A stretch of DNA of 56,745 bases from Bacillus andreraoultii. Lineage in GTDB: Bacteria; Bacillota; Bacilli; Bacillales; Caldibacillaceae. The stretch is taken from NCBI RefSeq assembly GCF_001244735.1, contig NZ_LN868936.1:163784-220528 (forward strand), given 5' to 3'. This document shows, in pieces, positions 36,801 through 45,891 of this stretch. The notes beneath the pieces are model-generated. The model was not told the DNA's origin. It made no database searches and was given only the letters and a program-made list of their open reading frames with translations. The position numbers were made by a program, and so were the translations under genes. The first letter of the stretch is position 1; every line of letters starts with the position of its first letter.

Positions 36801-36847
36801 TTCCCAAAGTCGACCTCCTTTCTCAGAAATCCTCCTCTTTCCCAACA

Positions 36848-36873
36848 AAAAAAGCCTTGAAATCTTCAAGACT
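36848..36873 (-). terminator. Terminator overlapping the fni stop codon
   Basis: AAGTCTTGAA pairs with TTCAAGGCTT around GAT, then a T run on the minus strand. The TGA stop of fni is in the stem. Confidence 0.85.
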
Positions 36874-37900
36874 TTTCAATATATACTCGATTCGTTTTCT
36901 TTAATTCTTCTAGCGTTTTGACACCAATTCCGAACATGGCCATCTTTAGTTCAAGTTCCCGTGTCTCCATTACTTCCATAACGGCTTCTGGAGTTTCTGT
37001 CGCTTCTTTTAAAATCGAACGGGCAAACCCAACATGATTTGCTCCAATCGCAATTGCTTTAGCTGCATCAACACCAGTCCGCATGCCACCACTTGCAATA
37101 ATCGTTTGATTGGGTAATTGAGCTCTAACCGAACGAACACATTCGACCGTTGGATTTCCCCAGTCACTAAATGCTTCAGCAGCGATTCTTTTTGCTTTTT
37201 CTTTAGAGCGAAACTTTTCGACTTGACTCCAGGATGTACCGCCCGCTCCAGCAACATCGATAAAAGAAATACCGACATTTGTTAATCGTGCAGCTACCTC
37301 TCCATCAACTCCCCAGCCAACTTCTTTTACACCGACCGGAACATCTAATTTTGAACATAGCTGCTCAATTTTACGTAACAAATCTTTAAAATTCGTATTT
37401 CCATCATCTTGTACAATTTCTTGAATACTATTTAAGTGCAGAACTAGCACATCAGCATCTGTAATTTCAATGATTTGTTTGCATTCTTCTACACCAAAAC
37501 CATAGTTCAATTGGACTGCACCTAAATTTGCTACAATCGGGATATTGGGTGCATACTTTCTTAATTGAAAAGAGGCGTGATGCTCAGAACTTTCAATTAA
37601 AGCCCGAGTGGAACCTAGCGCGAGAACCCAACCACGTTCTTCAGCTGCAATGGCTAAATTCCGATTAATATTTTCCGCCATGAGTGCCCCACCCGTCATA
37701 GAACTAATTAAAAAAGGCGTTTCAATTGGTCTTTCTAAAAATTTAGTCGCCAATGATATTTCGCCAAAATCTACTTCAGGCAAAGCATTATGGATAAATC
37801 TTACATGTTCAAGACCAGTTGTTACATTTGTACCAGTTACTTTTTCATTTAATACAATATTAATATGTTCTGATTTTCTTTTATTAATTTCTTCAGGCAA
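36866..37900 (-). CDS. fni: Type 2 isopentenyl-diphosphate delta-isomerase
   Basis: 344 residues, an FMN- and NADPH-dependent TIM-barrel enzyme that interconverts isopentenyl and dimethylallyl diphosphate, the last step of the mevalonate route. Visible family features: RKSEHINIVL at the start, PFLISSMTGG, GSTRALIE, VGVKEVGWG, GGTSW and the FMN phosphate-binding GGMRTGVDAAKA. The usual QE-x3-PEG(D/N) metal-site motif reads QEIVQDDGN here, keeping an acid but shorter. Last gene of mvaK1-mvaD-mvaK2-fni, 39 bp after mvaK2. Confidence 0.96.
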   Translation of the reverse strand: MPEEINKRKSEHINIVLNEKVTGTNVTTGLEHVRFIHNALPEVDFGEISLATKFLERPIETPFLISSMTGGALMAENINRNLAIAAEERGWVLALGSTRALIESSEHHASFQLRKYAPNIPIVANLGAVQLNYGFGVEECKQIIEITDADVLVLHLNSIQEIVQDDGNTNFKDLLRKIEQLCSKLDVPVGVKEVGWGVDGEVAARLTNVGISFIDVAGAGGTSWSQVEKFRSKEKAKRIAAEAFSDWGNPTVECVRSVRAQLPNQTIIASGGMRTGVDAAKAIAIGANHVGFARSILKEATETPEAVMEVMETRELELKMAMFGIGVKTLEELKKTNRVYIEKS

Positions 37901-37939
37901 TCAAAACACCTTCTTTCAGGTGAAATAGTAAGTATAGAT

Positions 37940-39046
37940 TTATTCTTCACTTGGAATTGCACCATAATTAGATAGTTGTAGTCCAAGCGGTTCGATATTG
38001 GCATCACGCCATTCTTTTAACATAAAATCAATATGCTGACGGTCCTTTACGAATGCAATTCCACAATCACCACCGCCAGCACCTGATGATTTTCCACTAC
38101 CGTACTTATTCGCAATTTCAATGAATTTTTTTAAAGCGGGTGTTTCAATATCTACTTTTGCATAGGCACTTAACTTTTTTAATACTCGACGATTTTCAGC
38201 AAAACCCTCGATTGCTCCATCTATATCATCACGTTTAAAGCTGTCAAGAATTTGTAAGACTGCACGTCTACTACCTAACAAAAATTCTTCATATAAACTT
38301 GGTGCTTCTTCTTTTAACTTTTGAACATGACTAACCATTGGTGCTGTAGAAGCTGCCGTTTTCGTCCAGCCCACTGCAAAACTCAGCCTACTCGGTGCTG
38401 ATATCCGTTTTATATAAAGGCTTGGCCAATCCATTTTCACTAACTCGTTCAAGCTTGTTCCACCTTCTAGTTCACCGATAAGCCAATCGGGTTGAAACAT
38501 TTGATACGATAACCACCCACCATAAGTTGAAGCGGCAATATCTGCACATGAACCGTTTCCTTGGGTTTGATAATGGATGATTGCTGATAATTTATAAATC
38601 AATTCCTTCGATGGTCGTATCATCTTACACTGGTAGAAATTAAGCAATGCAGTGATAACCGTTACTACAATAGCCGCACTAGATCCTAATCCAAACTTTT
38701 TCCCCGTTTTATCATCTAATTCACTAGTAACCGTTAACCGAAACGGACGTGGTGAAATACCAACTTCATATAAAAACTGATAGAAAATAGATAAAGCATT
38801 TCTTACAAAAGGGAATTTCTTTTCGTTTTGACTAAAGAAGACTTCACCTTTTTTCACTTCGAAATGAATTTCATCATATCCTAGTTGAGGTAAACTTATC
38901 GTATGTTTGCTCGCTTCTTGAATCGTACCTGTCATATAACGGTTCACGGCAAGCACGATGGCTAGTTGATCTCGTTCTAAAACCGCATATTCACCAGCTA
39001 CAAATAATTTACCAGGTACTTGAACATGTATGGTTGAACTATCCAT
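37940..39046 (-). CDS. mvaK2: Phosphomevalonate kinase
   Basis: 368 residues from ATG 39046 (a TTG just before it is less likely). GHMP kinase fold: VPGKLFVAGEYAVLE at the N-terminus, the phosphate loop GLGSSAAIVVTVITALL, and the C-terminal GKSSGAGGGDCGIAF loop. It adds the second phosphate to 5-phosphomevalonate. Overlaps the mvaD stop by 8 nt, so translation is coupled. Confidence 0.96.
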   Translation of the reverse strand: MDSSTIHVQVPGKLFVAGEYAVLERDQLAIVLAVNRYMTGTIQEASKHTISLPQLGYDEIHFEVKKGEVFFSQNEKKFPFVRNALSIFYQFLYEVGISPRPFRLTVTSELDDKTGKKFGLGSSAAIVVTVITALLNFYQCKMIRPSKELIYKLSAIIHYQTQGNGSCADIAASTYGGWLSYQMFQPDWLIGELEGGTSLNELVKMDWPSLYIKRISAPSRLSFAVGWTKTAASTAPMVSHVQKLKEEAPSLYEEFLLGSRRAVLQILDSFKRDDIDGAIEGFAENRRVLKKLSAYAKVDIETPALKKFIEIANKYGSGKSSGAGGGDCGIAFVKDRQHIDFMLKEWRDANIEPLGLQLSNYGAIPSEE

Positions 39047-40061
39047 CAAGATCGCCCCTATTATTTACATCCGCTATATGAACACCGTCTAAATACGTTA
39101 CTCCCGGCCCTGGTTGACACGGATAAATATGCTGTACAGACGGAACTTCCTTTAGTTGAGCAGTAATTTTTTCCACGTCGGACGGTTGACAAAGTACCTT
39201 CACATTCGGTCCCGCATCAATCGTAAAATATGCTTCCAATCCTTTTGAACGTAAATTTTCCACTGCATCCATGACTTGTAGTGTCCCACTTTGCCAATAA
39301 AGAAATGGTGGATCCGCTCCAAGTGTCGTTGCGTGCATTTTTAACGCATTTTTTTCAGCAATTGTACCTAGCCTAGTAAAATCTCGTAATGTAAGTGCAT
39401 GTTTCATCTCTACTAATTCTTTTTCTGCCGATTCCAACCAACCTTGATAAAATGGTGAAGTTTCTACCGTTCGTTTCATACCTTCACGACTGAGCACCTT
39501 TTTTTCACTTGCATTTACCATTACAGATAAAACCGCAATAGGAAATTCTTTTCCATCTAAAAGTGGAACAGCATACGAGTCAGAGCCATCATTTTTTTCG
39601 CCCATCTGCCACTCAACATATCCTCCATAAATAGAACGGCATGCTGAACCAGAACCAATCCGAGCAAATTGGGATAGTTCACGTGGAGTTAAGTTTAGTC
39701 CAATCGCCTTCGTACTAGCGGCCGAAAGCGCAGCATATCCGGATGCAGACGACGCAAAACCAGCTGCAGTGGGTACATGATTTTCCGAAAAGACAGAAGC
39801 GAAGAGCTCAACACCTGCGAATTCTCTAACTTTATTTAAATATGTAGAAACTTTCTTTGTTTCCTTTTCGGGCGCCAGTTCGCCATTTAGATAGAAGACA
39901 TCTTCCGTTCGTTCTTTATCAAAATCGACCGTTGTTACGGTATAAAATCGATCAAGTGTGACAGATAAACTACTATTGGTCGGTAAAATAAGACGATCAT
40001 TCCGTTTTCCCCAATATTTAATTAATGCAATATTCGTATGGGCTTTAGCTGTTGCTTTCAA
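39039..40061 (-). CDS. mvaD: Diphosphomevalonate decarboxylase
   Basis: 340 residues from a TTG at 40061, chosen because GGGGTG is six bases upstream and the protein then begins KATAKAHTNIALIKYWGKR, as in known MvaD. Upstream in-frame ATG and GTG codons have poorer sites. The loop VPTAAGFASSASGYAAL and the catalytic Asp region (FTIDAGPNVKVLC) are present. It converts mevalonate diphosphate to isopentenyl diphosphate with ATP. The start lies inside mvaK1 (17-nt overlap). Confidence 0.95.
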   Translation of the reverse strand: MKATAKAHTNIALIKYWGKRNDRLILPTNSSLSVTLDRFYTVTTVDFDKERTEDVFYLNGELAPEKETKKVSTYLNKVREFAGVELFASVFSENHVPTAAGFASSASGYAALSAASTKAIGLNLTPRELSQFARIGSGSACRSIYGGYVEWQMGEKNDGSDSYAVPLLDGKEFPIAVLSVMVNASEKKVLSREGMKRTVETSPFYQGWLESAEKELVEMKHALTLRDFTRLGTIAEKNALKMHATTLGADPPFLYWQSGTLQVMDAVENLRSKGLEAYFTIDAGPNVKVLCQPSDVEKITAQLKEVPSVQHIYPCQPGPGVTYLDGVHIADVNNRGDLDG

Positions 40062-41037
40062 TATTTTCACCCCATTCATCAAACAGGTTTTCATTCGTCG
40101 CATCTACTTTGAAAAACCATGTCTTGTTCGCTCCTGCTTCTGTTAATGCTTTTGCTATAAATGATGCTTGTCCCTCTTCCTTAGCTAAAGCAATCATACA
40201 TCCGCCACGGCCACCACCTGTTAATTTCGCACCGAGTGCCCCTGCCTTTTTTGCTATCTCTACTAAGTAATCGATATTTTTATCACTTACACCTAAATGT
40301 TGTAATTCGATTTGTGCGCCATTTAAAAATTTCCCAAGTTCTTCAAGGTTTCCTTGTTGAAGTGCATTTTTCGCTTTTTCCGTAAGTACACCTAAACGTT
40401 TAATCGCTCGCTCGGTATTCAATAGATCTGTCTCTCTCTTTTCAAGTATACTATTCACAGCGAGTCGTGTATTTCCGATTTCACCTGTATCACTAACAAC
40501 AAGATAAAAGGAAGATTGAATGAATACTGACTTAGGCTGTTCACCTTTCCGAAACCAAATTGGACAATCATGGAAAACCGCTTCGATATCAATTCCACTA
40601 GGATTTCCATGTGCATATTTTTCAGCAACATTCCCAAGCGAAAGTAACTTATCTTTCGGTAATGGTTTTTGGAAAAAGCTAGCTAGTCCACGAACAATCG
40701 CTAGTGCAGTAGCAGCACTAGAACCTAACCCACGTCCAATTGGAATTTCCGATTGAAGGGAAATTTTCAGATCTTCTTCACTTTGATTTAACTCTTTCAT
40801 TGTTTCTTTTACACAAAGTGCTAACCCCTTCATCCGATCGGGTATTTGATCAAGTGGACCTGTATATTGTTTACTTTCAACTAGAATCGGTCCATGATTT
40901 TCTTCCACAACACTTGTTGCTAAAACACGGGGGAAAGGGAGTGCAATTGCAGGCTCGCCGTAAACAACAGCATGTTCACCAATGAGAATCACTTTACTAT
41001 GAGCCGTACCAATCCCTCTTTTTTCTAAGCTGTGCAA
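40045..41037 (-). CDS. mvaK1: Mevalonate kinase
   Basis: 330 residues, TTG start with GGGGA six bases upstream. GHMP kinase with SKVILIGEHAVVYGEPAIA, PIGRGLGSSAATALAIVRGL, NPSGID, and the C-terminal GAKLTGGGRGGCMIAL. It phosphorylates mevalonate, the first of the three ATP steps. First gene of the operon. mvaA and mvaS, needed to make mevalonate, are not in this window. Confidence 0.96.
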   Translation of the reverse strand: MHSLEKRGIGTAHSKVILIGEHAVVYGEPAIALPFPRVLATSVVEENHGPILVESKQYTGPLDQIPDRMKGLALCVKETMKELNQSEEDLKISLQSEIPIGRGLGSSAATALAIVRGLASFFQKPLPKDKLLSLGNVAEKYAHGNPSGIDIEAVFHDCPIWFRKGEQPKSVFIQSSFYLVVSDTGEIGNTRLAVNSILEKRETDLLNTERAIKRLGVLTEKAKNALQQGNLEELGKFLNGAQIELQHLGVSDKNIDYLVEIAKKAGALGAKLTGGGRGGCMIALAKEEGQASFIAKALTEAGANKTWFFKVDATNENLFDEWGENIESNS

Positions 41038-41065
41038 TACAATTCCCCACTTTCTAAAAAAATCA

Positions 41066-41519
41066 CTAACCGGCCAAAACCGATATTAGCCATGGTGCAG
41101 AATATAACACCATAAATTGTACACCAAAATTGACTCCCATGCGACTTAATGTGCCTGAAACAATTTCAATTAAAAAGACCCCTGCAATATTCATCCATCC
41201 AGCATTCATATAAGCAAGTAAAAGGACAAGGGAAACAAATCTAAAAAACGAAATAAATACATTTTTCCCGTCTTGAACAATCCTTAGATTCCAGTAGATG
41301 GTCCATAAGGAATAATAACGATAAGGGCAAGCCAGCGATTTGTCGAAAGTAGTGAAGAACGACCGCACCAGCAAATAAAATTGGGTTTGCATCATCTTCA
41401 ATAACTTCCGCAAACGGAATAAGCGTACTTGCTAAAAGTAAACGAACTGGTACAGAGACAAGCGTTCCGATTCAGTAATCAGAAATCATCTTCTTTATAC
41501 TCGTTTTCTGATTCTCCAT
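41066..41519 (-). pseudogene. Decayed polytopic membrane protein gene
   Basis: From ATG 41519 (AAAGGG just upstream) the frame reads about 15 codons, hits TGA at 41472-41474, and continues in the same frame with a clear membrane-protein sequence (VSVPVRLLLASTLIPFAE, then DDANPILFAGAVVLHYFRQ). After about 41300 a different frame carries the rest (NVFISFFRFVSLVLLLAYMN, then ending APWLISVLAG). One nonsense change (probably TGG to TGA) and one frameshift thus split a protein of about 150 residues. Family not recognised. It precedes the mevalonate operon on the same strand. Confidence 0.65.
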
Positions 41520-41778
41520 CCCTTTTTCATACAAGTGTATGTTCCACCATTGGTAGCCTTTTGATTTTTAAGTCTACCATCTCAAGTTTCCTTCTAGCAT
41601 TCTGTACGAATAGTTTCAGTATTTTCCTTCATTAGTATACAACTTAAAATCAATCATTTCTACCTTAATTGATAATCGTTATCATTTATCAAAGACACCT
41701 TTATTTTTTCCCTAGTGTGAAACTTTTCATCCTTCTACACGTATGACTAATAAACAAAAATAAGGGGAGATACACATA

Positions 41779-42162
41779 GTGGATTCATTCTTTTTTGGAG
41801 ATATATTTTATCATTTCGACTCAGTTTTTATTGGACTCTGTTTTATCTTCGTCTTTAGTATGATTATCTTTACGATGATTAAAGGAATTAGCCAATGGAG
41901 AAAAAATGAAAACTCACCTCGGTTAAGTGTTCCTGCCGTCGTAAAAACAAAACGTTCAGACGTACATGGAAGTACAAGTATGAATAATGACGTCGCATCT
42001 CATTCATCCTATACAACATATTATGTTACATTTGAATTTGAGAGTGGAGATCGTTTGGAATTTACTGTTTCTGGAAAAGAGTACGGAAAGCTTGTAGAAG
42101 AGGATGACGGAATTCTTACTTTTCAAGGAACGAGATTTATCGGATTTGAAAGAAAACGATAA
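41779..42162 (+). CDS. DUF2500 domain-containing membrane protein
   Basis: 127 residues, GTG start with AAGGGGAG upstream. One membrane helix (about 12-34) followed by a beta-rich domain (VPAVVKTKRSDVHG, TTYYVTFEFESGDRLEF, GILTFQGTRFIGFE) matching the DUF2500 family of small membrane-anchored proteins of unknown function. Monocistronic. A short 41520-41778 gap upstream shows a gataatcgttatcatt stretch near 41670 that resembles an iron-box core but is not convincing. Confidence 0.88.
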   Translation: MDSFFFGDIFYHFDSVFIGLCFIFVFSMIIFTMIKGISQWRKNENSPRLSVPAVVKTKRSDVHGSTSMNNDVASHSSYTTYYVTFEFESGDRLEFTVSGKEYGKLVEEDDGILTFQGTRFIGFERKR

Positions 42163-42181
42163 GTAATGATACCCACGACAA

Positions 42182-42432
42182 AGAGTCTGTTCAAAAAGGG
42201 ATATCTAAAAAACTCAGGGACGCTAGAGCCTCCACCCGTAGTTCGTCGAAAAAGCTTTTTTGGGCTGCAATGCAATGCTACTAGAGCCTTCCTTATGCAC
42301 TTATGCGTAGAGGAAAATTTTTACTTTCCCAATTGCCAAAATGTGATAATCAAGAAAATTGATATATCAACGTTTTGAAACATGAAAAGGACCGCCAGAA
42401 ATCAAAATATGATCTTCTGGACAGCCCCTTCC
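42182..42432 (+). repeat. MITE-like element, copy 2, split by an inserted dispersed element
   Basis: Left part GAGTCTGTTCAAAAAGGG then ATATCTAAAAA (42182-42211) and right part ATGTGATAATCAAG to CTGGACAGCCCCTTCC (42341-42432) are the two halves of the element seen whole at 56.5 kb. The sequence between them is dispersed element copy f. The right-end hairpin would terminate the marR gene on the minus strand. Confidence 0.75.
42207..42341 (+). repeat. Dispersed intergenic element, copy f (inserted in a MITE)
   Basis: Begins AAAAAACTCAGGGACG, has GCTAGAGCCTCC, GTAGTTCGTCGAAAAAGC, GCTACTAGAGCCTTCC, CTTATGCGTAGAGGAAAA and ends ACTTTCCCAATTGCCAAA. Being flanked by two halves of another repeat, it defines the element's ends better than any other copy. 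Confidence 0.78.
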
Positions 42433-42457
42433 TTTCTATTCCATTCGATAGAGCATG

Positions 42458-42922
42458 TTAATCTAGCTGTTGAGCATATAATCCGAGCTTCTTTAGTTTT
42501 TCAACAACCATTTCTTTTTCATCTGTGTTTAAGCCAGCCATAATTTTACTCATCGCCTCTTTATGCCGCGGAAAGATATCTTCCATTATTTTCTTCCCTT
42601 CGTCAGTAATTGAGGCATGGGTAACACGGCGATCTGTCGGGCATGCTTTTCTAACTAAGTAATTTTTCTCTTCTAACTTATCAACAACATACGTAATACT
42701 ACTTGAAGCCAATAGAATTTTTTGACCAATTTTTTGTATAGGTTGGTCACCCTTATGAAAAAGCAATTCAAGCACAGCAAATTCAGTTAAATTCAAGCCA
42801 TAATCTTTTACATTTTTTACGATTTGCTTCTCTATTGCTTCAAGCGCTCTAGATAGTACAATGAATAGTTTTAATGAAACATCTTGGTCTCTTTTCACTT
42901 CATTCATTTCCATATCATTCAA
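42458..42922 (-). CDS. MarR-family transcriptional regulator
   Basis: 154 residues. Winged helix-turn-helix in the middle: LNLTEFAVLELLFHKGDQPIQKIG, SSSITYVVDKLEEKNYLVRKACPTDRR and HASITDEGKKIM, the classic MarR wing and recognition helix. Flanking helices form the dimer. AAAGGA precedes the ATG; a second ATG three codons in is also possible. The ligand and targets are unknown. The gene is divergent from topB with 160 bp between, where an operator could lie. Confidence 0.92.
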   Translation of the reverse strand: MNDMEMNEVKRDQDVSLKLFIVLSRALEAIEKQIVKNVKDYGLNLTEFAVLELLFHKGDQPIQKIGQKILLASSSITYVVDKLEEKNYLVRKACPTDRRVTHASITDEGKKIMEDIFPRHKEAMSKIMAGLNTDEKEMVVEKLKKLGLYAQQLD

Positions 42923-43085
42923 TCCTTTAAAATTATTATCTCGAATTCGAAATAATTATATGATAATTCAACGCCTATGTCAAGCCATTTGAAATAACAC
43001 CCTTGTCTATATTGGTTCCCTTCATAATTTGGTATACTAACATAAGACAGAGGTAAAATGAACACTTTTTTGGAAGGAGTTTCTT

Positions 43086-45179
43086 ATGAAATCACTCATT
43101 ATCGCTGAAAAGCCGAGTGTAGCACGGGAGATTGCACGTGTCCTCGACTTACGCGAAAAGCATAAATCTTATATCGAAGGAAAAAACTACATTATAACAT
43201 GGGCACTTGGACATCTTGTTGAGCTAAAAATGCCCGAAAACTATGATCCAAAATACAAAACTTGGCGACTTGAAGACTTACCAATTATTCCAACTAAAAT
43301 GGGTTTAAAAGTCATTCGCCAAACGAGTCATCAATTTAAAGCAATTGAAGGATTGGCTAAACGAAAAGATATCTCAGAGCTGATTATCGCGACAGACGCA
43401 GGTCGTGAAGGGGAACTCGTTGCCCGTTGGATTATTGAAAAGATTCACTGGAAAAAACCTATTAAACGACTATGGATTTCTTCCGTGACAGACCGAGCGA
43501 TTCGTGATGGTTTTAAACAATTAAAACCAGGGAAACAATATGAGAACCTTTACCATTCCGCTGTTTGCCGAGCTGAAGCGGATTGGCTCATTGGTTTAAA
43601 TGTTTCGCGAGCTTTAACAACGAAATATAAAGACCCGCTTTCCGCAGGCCGTGTACAAACGCCGACTTTATCCTTAATTATTGACCGTGAAAAACAAATT
43701 CAAAAATTTGTCCCGAAAAAATATTGGGTCATTCGAGGAAAAGTCCATTCGCTAGATGTAGAATGGGAAAAAAACGGGGAAAAACGAATATTTGATAAAG
43801 AAGAAGCGGATAAAGTAATCAACCGGATAAAAGGACAAAAAGCCACCGTCATCCAAGTAATGAAAAAGGAAAAATCAGAACAGCAACCATTACTTTACGA
43901 CTTAAATGAATTACAACGCGACGCGAATAAACGATACGGGTTTTCTGCCAAAAAAACATTAAATGTGTTGCAAAAATTATATGAAGAACATAAATACGTC
44001 ACCTACCCACGGACAGACTCTCGTTATTTAACATCGGATATGCAAGGGACTATGTTAGAAAGACTTCAAGGTGTAGCAACTGCATATAAAGATGAAGCTA
44101 AACCATTACTAGCAAATAAAGGAAAAGTACTGGCTAAACGAGTTTTTAACAACGATAAAGTCTCTGATCACCACGCTATCATTCCTACTGAAGAACGTGT
44201 GCATTTAGGGGACTTGTCTTCCGATGAACGAAAAATTTATGATCTCATCGTTCGCCGCTTCTTAACGATATTTTATCCAATATTTAAATATGAAACCGTT
44301 CAAGCGCATTTCGAAGTCAATGGGGAAGTTTTTACGACGAGAGCTAGAAATGTAATCGATTGGGGCTTTAAAAAAGTTCAAGGCCACGATGATGATGTGT
44401 TAGAAGTATCTACTCTTGATCAAATTCATAAAGGACAAACATTCTCTATGAAAGATCTTGTTATGGATGAAAAACTAACCGAACCGCCTTTACGTTATTC
44501 AGAAGCTGACTTACTTGGCCAAATGGAAAAATATGGGCTAGGTACACCAGCTACAAGGGCAGAAATTATTGAACGGTTAATCGCAACAGAAGTCGTTGAG
44601 CGACAAAACGGTCGTTTCTTCTCTACCCAAAAAGGAAAGCAGTTAATGGATTTAGTAAACGATGACTTAAAATCGCCAGAACTTACTGCTAAATGGGAAG
44701 AGGAACTTGAATTAATCGCACGTGGAAAAGCAAATCCACAGCAGTTTTTGAAAAAGATTCGCCAGCAAACAGAGGCTCTCGTTCGTGAGATTAAACAAAG
44801 TGATAAACAATACCGAACACCAAATTTAACAGGATCAAAATGTCCTGAATGTGGATCATTCTTAAAAGAACGGAATACAAAAAATGGGAAAATTCTTGTC
44901 TGTTCAAATTTAGAATGTTCCTATCGTCGCCGGACGGAGCCAAAGCTTTCAAACCGCCGCTGCCCACAATGTCATAAAAAGATGGAGATGCATGAAGGAA
45001 AGGCTGGGCTATACTTCCAATGCCGTCATTGTAATATTGTGGAAAAAGCAGAAGGAAAGAAAAAGGCAGTCAATAAACGGGAAGAGCGAAAACTCCTACA
45101 AAAGTATACGAAAAAGGAAGAATCTTTCGGAACAAGTCTTGGGGATTTATTAAAGGCAAAGTTAGAAGAGAAAGAGTAA
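43086..45179 (+). CDS. topB: DNA topoisomerase III
   Basis: 697 residues, type IA topoisomerase acting on single strands to decatenate DNA. TOPRIM domain at the start (Glu8 in IIAEKPS; acidic ATDAGREGE near 102-110). The catalytic Tyr307 lies in KYVTYPRTDSRYL. TPATRAEIIERL is present near 480. Two C-terminal zinc ribbons follow (CPECG to CSNLEC, then CPQCH to CRHC), and a Lys-rich tail ends it. Start ATG behind GGAAGGAG. Monocistronic. Confidence 0.97.
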   Translation: MKSLIIAEKPSVAREIARVLDLREKHKSYIEGKNYIITWALGHLVELKMPENYDPKYKTWRLEDLPIIPTKMGLKVIRQTSHQFKAIEGLAKRKDISELIIATDAGREGELVARWIIEKIHWKKPIKRLWISSVTDRAIRDGFKQLKPGKQYENLYHSAVCRAEADWLIGLNVSRALTTKYKDPLSAGRVQTPTLSLIIDREKQIQKFVPKKYWVIRGKVHSLDVEWEKNGEKRIFDKEEADKVINRIKGQKATVIQVMKKEKSEQQPLLYDLNELQRDANKRYGFSAKKTLNVLQKLYEEHKYVTYPRTDSRYLTSDMQGTMLERLQGVATAYKDEAKPLLANKGKVLAKRVFNNDKVSDHHAIIPTEERVHLGDLSSDERKIYDLIVRRFLTIFYPIFKYETVQAHFEVNGEVFTTRARNVIDWGFKKVQGHDDDVLEVSTLDQIHKGQTFSMKDLVMDEKLTEPPLRYSEADLLGQMEKYGLGTPATRAEIIERLIATEVVERQNGRFFSTQKGKQLMDLVNDDLKSPELTAKWEEELELIARGKANPQQFLKKIRQQTEALVREIKQSDKQYRTPNLTGSKCPECGSFLKERNTKNGKILVCSNLECSYRRRTEPKLSNRRCPQCHKKMEMHEGKAGLYFQCRHCNIVEKAEGKKKAVNKREERKLLQKYTKKEESFGTSLGDLLKAKLEEKE

Positions 45180-45250
45180 ATTCTTCTAAAAACGGATGTC
45201 TTCTTATCATTCATCGGAGCAAATAAATACGAAATGGCTGTTCAACTTTT

Positions 45251-45287
45251 AAAAACCGGGTGTCGTTTTTTACCCCGGTTTTTTGTG
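45251..45287. terminator. Bidirectional terminator between topB and ybaK
   Basis: AAAACCGGG pairs with CCCGGTTTT; T runs follow on both strands. Confidence 0.92.
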
Positions 45288-45316
45288 ATTCCTAGTTATG
45301 TTTCCTTCCTCAGTAA

Positions 45317-45793
45317 TTACTGTTCTTTCGTTAAATCAGAAAACTTGGCCTGAACAACTTTTGCTAAATCATTTGGATTAATAATTATTTGCATTCCAAT
45401 TTTACCAGCACTAACAGCAATTTCTGATAGCTTTTCCGCATGATTATCAATAAAAGTCGGATATGCTTTTTTCATCCCTATTGGCGAGCATCCGCCACGA
45501 ACATAACCTGTCCATTTTAACAAATCCTTTACATGTAACATTTCTAACTTTTTCTCTCCTGCCACTTTTGCTGCCTTTTTTAAATCTAGTTCTTTTTCAA
45601 CCGGAATCACAAACACATATAAATTTTCCCCATTGTGGGTAACTAATGTTTTAAAAACAGTCGCTGGTGCCAAATTCACTTTATTCGCAACAGCAACTCC
45701 ATCAATTTTCCCATCGCTCGCATCATAACTTGATGTTCGAAAATCTATTTTTTCCTTATCAAGGATTCTCATCGCATTTGTTTTACTGCTCAT
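45317..45793 (-). CDS. ybaK: Cys-tRNA(Pro) deacylase (YbaK/EbsC family)
   Basis: 158 residues of the INS-like editing fold. Typical parts: TNAMRILDKEKIDF at the start, the catalytic-site region VFKTLVTHNG, FVIPVEKELDLKKAAK and GYVRGGCSPIGMKK. The enzyme in trans removes cysteine wrongly charged on tRNA-Pro. Start ATG behind AAGGAG. It is convergent with topB. Confidence 0.93.
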   Translation of the reverse strand: MSSKTNAMRILDKEKIDFRTSSYDASDGKIDGVAVANKVNLAPATVFKTLVTHNGENLYVFVIPVEKELDLKKAAKVAGEKKLEMLHVKDLLKWTGYVRGGCSPIGMKKAYPTFIDNHAEKLSEIAVSAGKIGMQIIINPNDLAKVVQAKFSDLTKEQ

Positions 45794-45891
45794 TGAACCT
45801 TACTCCTTTTCCCTTTTGACTACAATATCATTCACTACCTAATTGTATTTGCGCCTGTTGATTTTCAAGTATTAACTACCTCGATCAAAAA

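Noticed and set aside
36508-36807. A 99-residue open frame across the 20-bp repeat block
   Set aside because: Its sequence just reflects the tandem repeat; no initiation signal and low-complexity composition.
41660-41690. Fur box upstream of the DUF2500 gene
   Set aside because: GATAATCGTTATCATT resembles half of an iron box, but alone and with no iron gene it is weak.
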